Assembly: GCA_016630905.1 (NCBI GenBank)
Contig: WBMQ01000014.1
Span: 62,001-126,000, forward strand
Direction: 5' to 3'
Source: Capillidium heterosporum
Lineage: Eukaryota > Entomophthoromycota > Entomophthoromycetes > Entomophthorales > Capillidiaceae
Length of the DNA: 64,000 nucleotides
Shown here: in pieces, positions 11,777 to 22,926 of the stretch
Numbering within the stretch: the first letter of the stretch is position 1
Layout of the letters: the number at the start of each line of letters is the position of its first letter
The notes under the pieces: model-generated
Database searches by the model: none
Told to the model about the DNA's origin: nothing
What the model saw: only the letters and a program-made list of their open reading frames with translations
Position numbers and translations under genes: made by a program

Positions 11777-14283
11777 TTATTAGTTTTACACGATCTCGAC
11801 CCAAATTAAAGGTACAGCTGATGGATAGTGCGAGTTGACTTTAACCTACCCATCGTTTAACTTTATGATGTCATTTTTTAAATTCTTTATGTTTATATCT
11901 AGTTTAGTTTAATCTGTATGTTATAGTTAGGAAATGTAGAGTTGGTAAATAGTCGCATGTACAATATTCTATTTGAGTAATCTATTCTCACCCGGTACTA
12001 CCTTAAACCCATGTTCCCTTTCTTATGTAATAGAGTTTAACCCAAGTGGAAATAATGTTGAGATCCGAAACTGTGTAGGTATCAAATTATCCACCAAGAT
12101 AGCTTTACCTTTCGCTAAACTGCCACGTACTTTGAATAGGAACAGATACAAGTAAGTCTACATATACCTTAGATTTTGTTTCACATGTTGGATAAAACGG
12201 CACTAATCCAAGCCGAAACCTATTACTAATGTACTTATTTACTAGGATATCCAGACAACCTTTGCGGTATTGATTCAAATATAGGAATGATAGGTTAGGT
12301 AGGTAGGTATCCAGCATTTACTCCAATAAGTAATCCAGTTCGCTCACCACAAGGACTGGGCAGATGGTTACACGTCGACTTGGCGGAATTTTCTCAACAA
12401 GCTGTATTCTTGGTTAATTAGTCATCTTTAGGGAACTCGGCAATACTAAGCAAATTGTCAGGGATTTCAACATTTTTGATACAACGGATTAACCTCCTTT
12501 CCTTATACGGTACTCTTAGGTATAAGTAATAAGAACAAGGCTTGGACAATCAGCTAGGTTTAAGGGATGTAGGTAAGCTTTTCAATTGTACGATAGTTCT
12601 TAAAGATAGTTTAGTTTTATGTATTACAAACTTGGATGATTTCAAAAGATTTTTACATTGGGTTTGATAGTTTAAGATTTTGAAACCTACGGTTTGAGTT
12701 AAGCCGATGGTATCGCTTTTGTAGCATGTCTTTAACTGTTGGGGCCAATTTATCTGCCTTTATTTTAAAGATATATGGTTTCTTTTTGTCCAATGCTTTC
12801 GCACAACATGCCTTGCTTTATAACTAAGTTTACCATCCCTATTTTGATATACTCGTTCTAAAGAAGAATAAATTTTCGATGTAGCAATTGAATTCACTTG
12901 ACATGGATTTCTAATGTTACCCCTACATTTCCAACCAACCTTACATAACCTAGGCCTATTTAGCAAACGATGTTTTCCAAATATAACCCAGCACTTTTAT
13001 TTGTTAGAGTAGCTCCGTCTCGCTCTCAAGTGACCTCAAGACATGACCAGTGAAAGGCAAGTGCAGGTAGTACAGCTTAGACTGCAATTTGGTTAGTATA
13101 TGAAACCGATCCTAACCTGATCCCACTAAAATCCTCATATCAGCTACTACCAACGGAGTAAGTTTTTTGTATATTCCTAATCCATGATATCTGGCTAAAC
13201 TGCTACTCCGTAGGTGGTAACTTAGGTCGGATTGGGAATAGGTGATACAATTCAGGATCAGCACCTGCTCAACATCGGGATGTTGAGGAAGGCTCCTTCC
13301 TATATTTAATAGATTTTAGGGATAAACTTTTGGGAGGGTTTTGGATAGGAAGTGTAGTGGTTGGTGGATTTGGTTTAGGGCGCTATAGGTTGGATAACTT
13401 CAATTCGGGTAGGCAATATATTAGTTTAAGGAACTAATGTACAGTCAAGACATCTCATCACATCTTGGCAAAGTTTTGGGTAGCGATGGCTACCATAATT
13501 TGTAAAATCTTTACTTTGATCAATAGGCTACTATTTGAATGTAAGATGGCTACCATTGTACTTATTTGGCAGTCAACCGACTTAATTGCTCTAGCTTCAT
13601 ATTAGTATTAGCAGCTACGATTGTTCTAGTATTGAACAGCTATACTTTATTTTTGACTATATCCTTCATAATTTAATTGCGCTGGCAAAATATTTGCTAC
13701 TATAGTTAATTGTAATAGGCTATTGGAAGAGTTTTAAATGTATATAATTTAAACTTCATCCTATGACTTAACCAAGTATAAAGTATATTCAAGAGTCTGG
13801 AGGGTAAACCTTTGCTATATGAACCTTCTCGGCACTTGGTATAAGCTATGAGCAGCTTTTTAATTTTGCGGCCAAGCTGTACAAATGGTAAAAGTACCAT
13901 TACACTACAAGAAAATCTAAGTTGTGGATTATGCGAAATTTTGGTTGGTAATCCTCAGCTTTCTACCTTCCAGGCTCTTACTACGGGACTTCCATCAGCC
14001 TTATGGAGCTTATCCTTCGCCCTCAATATGCTGGTAATAAAATTTTTGGCTTACTCCATTAGTTCAAAGTATTCTTCAGGCCAATTCCTTGACTTATTGG
14101 CACCCGCACATTTTCTTACAAGCTGATCTAATGTGCCACCATGGAAGTTAGGGCGAGAGGGCAGTAACGTTAAAATAGTAGCATCCTCCACCTTTAGTAC
14201 GCTAAAGTTAATTAGATTTACACTTCAATAGTATGTTTTTCTCATCACATAAAGCTGGCGATTGCTCTTATTTAAAGACATAG
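11777..14283. other. Intergenic, no supported gene
   Basis: About 2.5 kb downstream of DDI1. Short open stretches at 12105-12317 and 12760-12966 (minus) and 11973-12155 (plus) have no motif. A run of splice-like sites follows an ATG at about 13043, but no sensible protein results. A pair of short inverted arms (CGGAGTA and TACTCCG) occurs near 13156 and 13204. Nothing here is claimed as a gene. Confidence 0.45.
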
Positions 14284-14345
14284 CAGTGGTCGGCAAACTT
14301 TGCCATTTTGAAGCAGTGGTTCCCAACTTTTTTGACTTGAAGCCC
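14284..14345 (+). repeat. hAT-like terminal motif pair
   Basis: Two motifs begin with the same CAGTGGT start 30 nt apart: CAGTGGTCGGCAAACTTTG (14284-14302) and CAGTGGTTCCCAACTTTTTT (14314-14333). Both resemble terminal inverted repeats of hAT DNA transposons, which commonly start CAGTGGT or CAGGGGTCGGCAAA. No opposite-facing partner end and no transposase were found nearby, so this looks like a nested or truncated end. An internal GGCAAACTTTGCC is self-complementary. The assignment rests on motif resemblance only. Confidence 0.4.
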
Positions 14346-15588
14346 AACAAAGTAATTTTGAGCACTGAAAACTTATAAGCCATGCCAACATTCATGCCCC
14401 CATGGCTCCATTTAGGACCGTAGGTCTTTAATAATGAACCCTATTTCAAAGCAAAGGGAAGAGAGTAAGGTAAGCGAACTCAGCTAGACTACTGAGATGT
14501 CAATGCCATGTAAGTTGTTTCATATCCTTGCCGTTTTACGACTGCATATAATTTACCTATAATATCCTCTGTACATCAATTAAACGGTAATATACAAGCC
14601 CTCCTATTTAAACTTGTCGAATATCTTTATTATTGTAAAACAAATAAACATCAATGCAAGCAAAGAAATATACCACTTGTCTGGTTTATTCGTCCTCTAC
14701 TTACAACACTAATTTCTAAAAGCACTTGCCGCTATACCCGTATAACATAGTTGACTACCAACCAGCTAAACTTTGAAATTATTAAGAAACAATGGCAGAT
14801 ACAAATATAGTAAAGTGAAGGATGGCTTGTGAGTCATATATTCAACTTAGATGGAACAGTTGCTGTTTCCTTTGGACAAATTATTTGTAAATCATCAAAC
14901 TAAACCGAATTCCAAGCTACAATATCAACCACGCTAGTACTATAAGAAGTTAGTTTGAAAATAGCTGCACCAGCTCCCAAACTTAAAATCACCCGTCCAC
15001 CAGTCTAACAAAAAGCTGATGGTGAGGCAGCGTGTCTTTAACATTTTTGTGGTAGTTGCTTTACAAAAAACCAGTTTTCTTGTTTAAATTATTTCGAAAA
15101 GTTGGTAAACATCTGTTATAAAATAATCCAATATAAGTTGTTAAATTTTGTAAAACTTTTGACAGCTGTGCCAATATACTTTATACTTTACGTGTAGTAG
15201 ATTGCTAATTTGATGTGTTGAGATGAAATCAAAGGGAATTTGCCATATGTATTTTAAAAGTAATGGCAGTAGTTGCTAACATTTCATATAGCTAGCCAAG
15301 TGATTATTTGGATAACTTTGTTTATCTTACAGTACTGAAGGTTTTGCTCCCCTGTACCATTCCATTTCAAATTTGAAAAGATTTGAAGTTGGGACTTGTC
15401 GAAAATCCAAACTACCGATCCAAAGCCATAAAACTTACACATACAAAAGGGCCTAAAGAAAGGTATTTTAGCAACACAGACAAAGTTTATTTAATTAAAA
15501 TTTGATATTGATGACAGGTTGAATTGAAGTGAATTGAAAGCAAAGGAGGGAGGGAGGGAAAGCAAGAGGCTATTAACTAGCCAAAACA
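14346..15588. other. Intergenic, nothing recognised
   Basis: About 1.2 kb of AT-rich spacer that includes the 3' flank of the Myb/SANT-like gene. No coding frame, RNA or repeat could be supported. Confidence 0.45.
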
Positions 15589-16905
15589 TTATTTAGGTGA
15601 GCTAACTTGTGTGGCAGAGAGGATGGCATGGATATCATTGTAGAAATCAAACTCCTCGGCGGGGAAGGATCTAGGGGGTTGGTAGAGGAGCTCGTTGTTA
15701 TTGGGCATGTTGGGATCCACATTTCCGTTCATGGGGTGGGACTGGCCCGGCTGCATCGGGTTACCCAATTTGTCGCCGTTGATAGTCAGAGCCATACGAG
15801 CACTACGCTTTTCTTGGCACTTTTTGTACTTGGCGACTAGGACCTTCCAACGGTTCTTGCAGGCTTTGACTGGCCTCTGGTATCCTTCGAAGCTGAGCTT
15901 GTACGAGATTTCCTTCCAGATGTAAGGGTGTTCCCGCAAGTTGGATAGCTCCTTCTGGTACTGGCGCAGTTTGTCCAAGAAAATTTTAGTCTCAACGTAC
16001 TGCCAATTGCCACCGCGGTTGATCTGCCTCGACATGCCAGGGGCCTTGACATCGCGAGACATGGAACTCTTACTTTCGTCGTACTCCGAGTCCTTCTTGA
16101 CCTCGGGGTTGGGCTGGTAGTAGGGAGTGTTGCGGCCGTTGGTGCTGGCCCGGCTGTTCATGTTAGACATGATCTTGTTCTTGATATGGAAGGGCAGATT
16201 CTTGCTGTTGATCATATCCTCGTTGTAGGGCTCGTACTGCTGGTTCTGGTTGTAGTAGTTACGGTTGACCTCGTTGTTAGGGGTGTTTATGCCCATGTTC
16301 ATGTTGTTGTGGGGGGGCTGAGGCGCCATGCCGACGTTGTGGTAGGGGCTGTCGTGGACGCTCTTATTGAACTGGGGATGGACGGAGCCCTTGAACTCAG
16401 AGTTGTTTGTCATCTGGGGATTGTAGTAGACGCCCTTGTTCGAGTTGGGGTTGTTCTGGATGTCATTCATGCTCTCCTGCTTGGGAGGGGGGTAGCTCAT
16501 GTTGTAGTGGCCGTTCTGGTTGTGGGGTATGTTGCTGCTGTAGTGCATCCTTGGGTCCTGGGGCTGTGATGTACTTTGGTTCTGGGGCTGGGACGAGGGG
16601 ATGAAGTTGGAGTAGGGCATGTTCATGGGGATGTAGGACATGTTGTTGTTCTGCAGCTGCATGTGGTTGAACGAGTTCAGCTCCAACTGCGATGAGTCCA
16701 TGTTGTAGGGGATCTTGGGGTAGGTGTTCTCGTTCATGTTGGCGGTTGAGCTATACTGGCCCTGGAACATGAATTGACCGTACTCGTTGGGCATGGCGTT
16801 ATCTCGCTTGGCATCGGCTGGCTTGTCCTTGGGACCTTTGGTGTCGTCGTTGAAAGCTTTATCGTTGGACATTTTGATTTTGTTTTGGGTTATAGAATCC
16901 ACCAT
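15589..16905 (-). CDS. Gln/Asn/Pro-rich protein with a Myb/SANT-like DNA-binding domain
   Basis: Likely a nuclear DNA-binding regulator. A single exon encodes 438 aa; a second in-frame ATG at codon 12 is an alternative start. Residues ~1-290 are low-complexity (Asn, Gln, Pro, Met, Tyr, Ser), typical of disordered activation or condensate-forming regions. Residues ~299-375 form a trihelix/MADF-like Myb domain: spaced tryptophans or aromatics in GGNWQYVETKIFLDKL, HPYIWKEISYKL and ACKNRWKVLVAKYKKC. A disordered tail closes it. Codons are markedly G/C-rich against a very AT-rich neighbourhood, so the gene looks well expressed. The DNA target is unknown. The minus strand is chosen because the recognisable domain lies there; long frames on the other strand are shadows. 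Confidence 0.8.
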   Translation of the reverse strand: MVDSITQNKIKMSNDKAFNDDTKGPKDKPADAKRDNAMPNEYGQFMFQGQYSSTANMNENTYPKIPYNMDSSQLELNSFNHMQLQNNNMSYIPMNMPYSNFIPSSQPQNQSTSQPQDPRMHYSSNIPHNQNGHYNMSYPPPKQESMNDIQNNPNSNKGVYYNPQMTNNSEFKGSVHPQFNKSVHDSPYHNVGMAPQPPHNNMNMGINTPNNEVNRNYYNQNQQYEPYNEDMINSKNLPFHIKNKIMSNMNSRASTNGRNTPYYQPNPEVKKDSEYDESKSSMSRDVKAPGMSRQINRGGNWQYVETKIFLDKLRQYQKELSNLREHPYIWKEISYKLSFEGYQRPVKACKNRWKVLVAKYKKCQEKRSARMALTINGDKLGNPMQPGQSHPMNGNVDPNMPNNNELLYQPPRSFPAEEFDFYNDIHAILSATQVSSPK

Positions 16906-19900
16906 ATGATAACTGGGTCAACAACTTATATTTACTATATAACAAAATATATGACAACTGGGAAGGAATATACTAGAACTACGTTGGAGTGACCGGTATA
17001 TAACTTAAGGGTGCTGTGTTGAGCGTATTAAAATTAATATGATACTGGTTGTACTTTTAAAACAAGAGAAAGTTGCTTAAAATATGTGGGGGAAGCTCAC
17101 TTATCCGAACCTTAAAGATAAAATGTTCTAAGAAAAAAAGGGAAAGACAAATTGGCGATTTAAATATTCCTCACCTTATATACCTGAATCAAACGCTGAA
17201 AGCGCTTACCTATAATTAAGGGATGCTGCCGGATAAAAGCTTGGTTACTTCAATTTTGATTCGATCCACACAAGATCCAAAAATTGCCACCTGACTAGAT
17301 TTATGACTGAAGTTTTCAGATTATTATGCAAGCCATCAAAATGGAGGATCAAAATATCCTGGATTCCAGAGAAGGACAGAAGCCTTCGGAAACATACTAC
17401 TTATTCATCGAGGGTAAACTGTTCCCGAGAAATCCTTGATTATCGTGGGTACCCAAATCTATGCAATCAGACAGGATTATCAAGTGTATTTGCCATTTCA
17501 GTTGGGCCAAAAGGCACAATGGGGTAATCGCTTAGGTAATTATCGGTTCGATAATATCTATTTTTATTCTAGGAACAAGGTAGGTGGACTGACTAATGGA
17601 ATGATAAGTAGTTTGGGCTGTAATAAATTCTTGTCGATGTGCTGTGGGTCCTGCTTCTCAACAAGTTCCTAGCCAAATCAAAACCTGAAGTCGATTAGGC
17701 ACAAACCTCTTAAATCCTGCTCAAAAAGTTAAATTGTAGAGTTTTTCCTAATTCGGATTGGGTCGTCGTCCACTTTTAGTATGTCGCCTTTCCTCACCTT
17801 CTATGAACCCGAACCAGCCTAATCAATGAATCCTGAGCGCTAAAAAGGTAAGTGAACTTTAAGATGTCTTAAATGTTAAAATGGAAATATTTAACTTATG
17901 GTAATGGCAAGATTTTGGGATCCAAGCCAGATTGGTAAGCGCACGGGGAGGTAATTGTCGGTATCGAAAGATAATTCGAAGTTTCCTCCGTCCTCAAATG
18001 GCTTTTTAAAGCGGCTTAAGCTTATATGGATAGCGATGTTTCAAGAGGTGGAACCCTACCAACCGCAGCGAATTATTTAACGTTACGTTGCTCCTTTGAT
18101 ACCAAAAATCTGTACACTCAATTTTAACCAAAAATATTTGTACAGAAATGTACAAATCCTTTATATAAAAGTCTATGTACTGGTTCACTTACATTCACTT
18201 GGTTTCTTTGTATTCTATCTACAATTGAGCTTGCTTTTCCTACTAGTCGCTACTAACTACAATTCGGCTATAAGTTATACCATGCATACAAAGAAGCTTA
18301 TCTTGCAATCGTAGATCTTGTAGCTAAAAGTATAGCAAACTTACTGTTCTTAGCCAAACCATCAAGTTATAAACCGGTATCTGCCTTTTGACCATGATGG
18401 TAGACTTGTCCTTGGAAATACAATAGCAACGGTTTAGAGCTATTTATAGCAAAAGCTTTTGAAAGTATATTCTTTAAAATACCTGTATTGGTAATTCTAA
18501 AGTTCCATTTCCATCCATCTGTACTCACATTTCTATCCATACTTTTCAGATCCCTGCTTTTTGATTTCATCATATCTCAAAGCTGACTCGCTACATTTCC
18601 ATGTCACTCCAATTAAAACTGACATTGGACTCATAGTGGTGGAAATAACTCCCTTTTTTGTAAAGATCTCCTATACATCTGCAAGTTTACTATGGAAAAA
18701 TGTACCGTCTATCAAAACATTTTTGTTTGGCCGGTTATTACTGATACTACATAATAGTGTTGTTATAGATATATCCCTTATCATTCTTATCTAAAACCCC
18801 AATAAAGTATCGTTATACCATCACTTGGCATTTTGAGTGATGTAATAGTGTGTTGAATTCAGTACACTTTGCTACCTTTGTTTAAACCATATTTTGGCTG
18901 ATAAATGGAATCTCCTTTCTATTTGACTAATGGAAATATAAGCCTTAGGTTTATACCAACTTGAAATTTACATCAATCGCTGAGACATGCTACAACGTAT
19001 CCCCTGATTGAACATATATTACCAACGCCTATAGTCATTGTGCGGTAGCGTGGTCAAGTAACCAGGGGTAAAAGTAGGATTTTGAATCTATGCTTTACAC
19101 TAAATATAGACACTTTCAATCTAACTTGATATAGAAATGTGCTTACAAAAAAGGCCTCCTTTCTTTAAGAATATTTCAAAGGTGTCATACTAGGCCTATA
19201 AATCTCAATACCTTGGTAGGACTATAGCTATACGGCAATGCATGCTATAAATATTGGATTCAGGTACAAGCACCACTAACGTTGCCGTTGCTAAAATATA
19301 CTTGAATATCGGCCCATCACTAAAACTCGGACAAATTTTTTATATAGTATTAAAGTTTTCAACTATAGAGCTTTTATGTTATAGAATAAGCACTTTGGAT
19401 CCTACATCGTTGATCGAAGGTTAGACAACTTGGCTTACGGCATTGTGGGACTTTCTTGGCGAAAAATCAACAGGTATATGCTTTGAAGCTTGTAAGTAGC
19501 ATATTTAAGATCTAATGCACACTAGTTTATCTATACCATTATTTATATATTGGATTTATACTTCCGCATACAACAGAGGATAACGTGTATCAAGGCATAG
19601 ACCAAATGACTCTCACAAACTACTATTGTACTTTAGAATAACTACTTTTCCCACAAATCATTATTTCTTAAGCTTAGGTGAATAATAATCTAATACGTGT
19701 ATACATCTGTACTGCCCATTTTCAATCAAAATAGTTTATAGAGGCCGACTATAGCGTAAGCGAATGTTCGAGATTACTCATACTCCTAGCTGAGCGCTTC
19801 AAAGTAAAGGCTGTACAGCATTAGTTTAAACCTCTTCAAATAGCTAATATAACTATTTCAAGTAAACATATGGAAAACCATTTGGCTCTAAAGAATAGTG

Positions 19901-22630
19901 TTTTTATCAGTAAAGACAATCGCCTAGATCAAAGCAGCTAGAGGGTCTAAAGGTGGGTGGGAGAAAAGGTATACATAGGTATATAAGTTTAAAGTTTTCA
20001 ATATACTACATTTTCCAAATAGGTAGTGATATACTTGGATATTTAAAATAGCCTCAACTGTGTAAACATAAAATTATAGCAATGCCCTACAAAGGTTTAT
20101 TTATCAAAAAGGCCAATCCAGCGACTATTGCTGGCGCTAGTCAAATTTCATCTGAAATAAGTGTAATAGATTTGGGCTATTGAGCAATTCTATACAGCAA
20201 TGTGCATACCAACGTTGCTAGAGATCGATCTGTAGTATATGGTCAAACACCGACTAGTTAACTTTTGTATAAAAGTTCCCTACTCCTACCATAAATCAGT
20301 GATATGTGCAATTACTATGAAGGCTTATTATTAGAATGCAACTACTATCATTGGAGGGAAGGGAGACGTCAGCGGTATTGAGCTCCATGGACCGGTACAA
20401 CTAAGCTTTAAATAAATTGATCGATATATATTTGGCTACAAGCTTATGTGCTTGAATGCATACCTTATACCGTACAATTATAAAGGTTACTACAATTGGT
20501 AATAGTAAACCGACAATCGATAGGTTTACCCTAGTTTAAATTTAATATATAGTTTATCTCGCCTTAAAAACCTTTTAAGTTAACACCTTGCCCCTTTAGT
20601 GTAGGATTAAAATATGCAAATGCCGAAGGTTCAATCTAGATAGCTGTAAACGATCTAGAAAGCTACGTCAAAAAGCATCGAGATCCCGCTAGTTTTAGTG
20701 AGGCATAATCAAAAGGAATTGCTAATTTAGGACTTAGCTAATCATAACCGGGTTAAAGGTCCGATAGTGAAGTGCTATTGGTAACTACAAAGCAAAAGTG
20801 GAATATCAAAGCAAAATGTCCGCAAAGCTTCAAAGTAGAGCTAGAGTTGCTATACATCGATCTTCATGCAAAGGAAACCGTTTAAGACGGGAACATAATA
20901 TATTGGCTTTCTTGAAATACATTTCACGGTGTTTCTTCTTATACCTACAAGTGCTTTCCGGTCGATATAGTTGGCTCTAGGTACTGCAACGAAGATTCCT
21001 GGCAACTTCTTTCCCTAAAAGTAAAGTCGCCTTTTTAGTTCACTTGACAGCAAATATTTTGGGTTATTGGAGAAGCCAATTCCCGATAAAAAGCTGATAA
21101 ATCCGATCTATATTGGCAACTTTCTCTAATAGATTTTAGAACAAAGCTAAGGTTTCCGTACAGTAACTTGGGCATATAGAAATAGTACAAGGCCTAACCA
21201 ACTTTAAAAAGTTGAATGTGTCAAAAGTCACTATCCATATCAACTAGCTAAAAAACTTTCACATGTCAGCTTGCCCCCAACTTTCACTTTAAGGTTTATT
21301 AACCTGGGTCAATCGTATACTTTATATATGGGCTGATTTATCCAACTTTCTTTTAATAGTTTCCAAATCGATGTTAAATTGATTACAAGTTGTTCAAATC
21401 TACACTCTAACTTTTGTGCATGGCCAATGGTAATCCAATTTTGTTGTGTAAGTTTGGCTCGAAAGTGATGCTGTGAACTGCAAGTGGCTAAGATTCCAAT
21501 TCAAGTTGCGGGAATAGATTGATAGCATCCTCTGATTAATGACTTGGGAATAGAATAGCCTGGGTTTAATGGTTATTTTTTCAAGAAATAACTTAGCCGT
21601 TGTAGGCGAGTATAATATAGTTGAGGAGCTATGAGTACTTTGATGTTCCCATCTTTTTTATCGATCGAGTAGAAAGTTAGTACATCTGTAATAGTTTAAT
21701 GGAAGCACTTTTATTAAAAGTTCGTGTATAGTTTTACTATGTCAGCTGCTACTTTCTTCCAAGTATAAAAAAGTTTATCGCAATTAAATATACTCAAATT
21801 GCAAATTAAATGTACCTTATTATAATTGAAATGATTAGTTAGGGTACAACTGATTCGGAACTTAAGTATATTGTTTAAGATGGACTATAATATCGATAAT
21901 TCACTTTATCAAAACTATTAGTCTAATTTCCTTCAATCATATTTGTGCTATCAGGTAAAAGATCTTACCAAAGTTGTAGCTAATAGTGAATTGACTTTGG
22001 ATACGCTTCAATTAGCACTTCTTTGTAGTGATATCCAGTTCTACATATGCAATTTTTATAAGAATATCCGAATCTGAAAATATTTTCAGTTGATGTATTC
22101 GTTATTTAGTATAAAATTAAACTCTAAAGATGTTCAAGTGTACTACCAAGCGTCCTATTGAAATATTATACATAAGAGAAAGTTAGCAAAGCTTCTCGAC
22201 ATTTAGAATAGTTAGAATTACGCTGTTAATTTAAGTCGTAGACCCGATAGCAATATTTTGGATTCTATACGCTTTTATATCGAATATAAACTAAAGTGCT
22301 GGATATGCACATAAGCAGAAATAGTATGAAATCATTTTTATAGCAGTAGCTATTCCATTTTTTCTAGAGGCGACGTCCATGCTTATAATGCTACCCAAAC
22401 CTTTGGATTCGGGAGTAATTTTAGTCATAACTTAAGAACAATTTTAGATTTTAATTGGGCGAATGAAATGCTAAGACTTGAAGCTTAATCCAATAATCAA
22501 TCGAGTTGTTAGGATAGTTCCTCCATTTATCCAACCATTAGTTTCTTACTTCCAACAAATCAATTTACAAACCCATATTTGACAAAAATGGATTAAATGG
22601 CAATGAAACCAAAAATTTTTACTACCCCCT
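16906..22630. other. Gene-poor 5.7 kb region
   Basis: No intact gene could be supported. At 17303-17680 a protein-like pair of frames reads SETYYLFIEGKLFPRN in one frame and IIVGTQIYAIRQDYQVYLPF in another, one base apart, with a possible 41-nt intron after it. This could be a gene relic but matches no family known to me. Other short open stretches (18006-18314, 18367-18794, 20798-20980) lack motifs. A tRNA-like phrase near 19043 does not fold as a tRNA. Confidence 0.4.
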
Positions 22631-22718
22631 CAGTTCCAAATTAGTTGGTGCTGGGTGCACAATTCCATAAGTTTTTAAATAAACTTTGCCGACCCCGCCC
22701 CCAGCTAGTTTGGAACGG
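22631..22718. mobile_element. Small inverted-repeat element (Stowaway-like MITE), copy 1
   Basis: An 88-bp element with 18-bp terminal arms. The left arm is CAGTTCCAAATTAGTTGG (22631-22648) and the right arm is CCAGCTAGTTTGGAACGG (22701-22718). The arms are inverted complements at 15 of 18 positions. The arms resemble the Tc1/mariner Stowaway consensus remembered as CTCCCTCCGTTCCAAATTA. A second copy of nearly equal length lies at 32187-32276. The centre also contains AAACTTTGCCGACCCC, the complement of a hAT-like end motif. It sits about 210 bp before the receptor start codon, so it may be part of that promoter. No coding capacity. Confidence 0.55.
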
Positions 22719-22926
22719 GTGGTCCTGTTGGCATTTAGGGAACAGATATGCGAAACAAAACCATTCATTTTAAATTGGATGGACACACATGCATATCGAG
22801 TCTGCATGTATTCAACCACAAGTGGTTGTAGCAATCTATGTCTCAGCTTAAAGCCAGTTTATATAAAGGGGTAAGACTGGCATTTATGCCTACTTTTCAA
22901 CGTCAACCTAAATTTTTCTATCCAAC

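Noticed and set aside
13043-13320. ATG followed by several GT and AG sites, suggesting a micro-exon gene
   Set aside because: No combination gives a sensible protein or known motif.
16186-16569. Val-rich plus-strand frame opposite the Myb/SANT-like gene
   Set aside because: Reverse reading of Asn/His/Tyr codons on the other strand produces artificial Val-rich text.
19030-19095. tRNA-like phrase (GGTAGCGTGGTCAAG followed by GGATTTTGAATC)
   Set aside because: Arms do not pair into a cloverleaf and the T-loop consensus TTCGA is absent.
14284-22697. One 8.4-kb hAT element bounded by the two GGTCGGCAAA motifs
   Set aside because: No transposase inside, the region includes a host-like regulator gene, and the right motif lies within a separate small inverted-repeat element.
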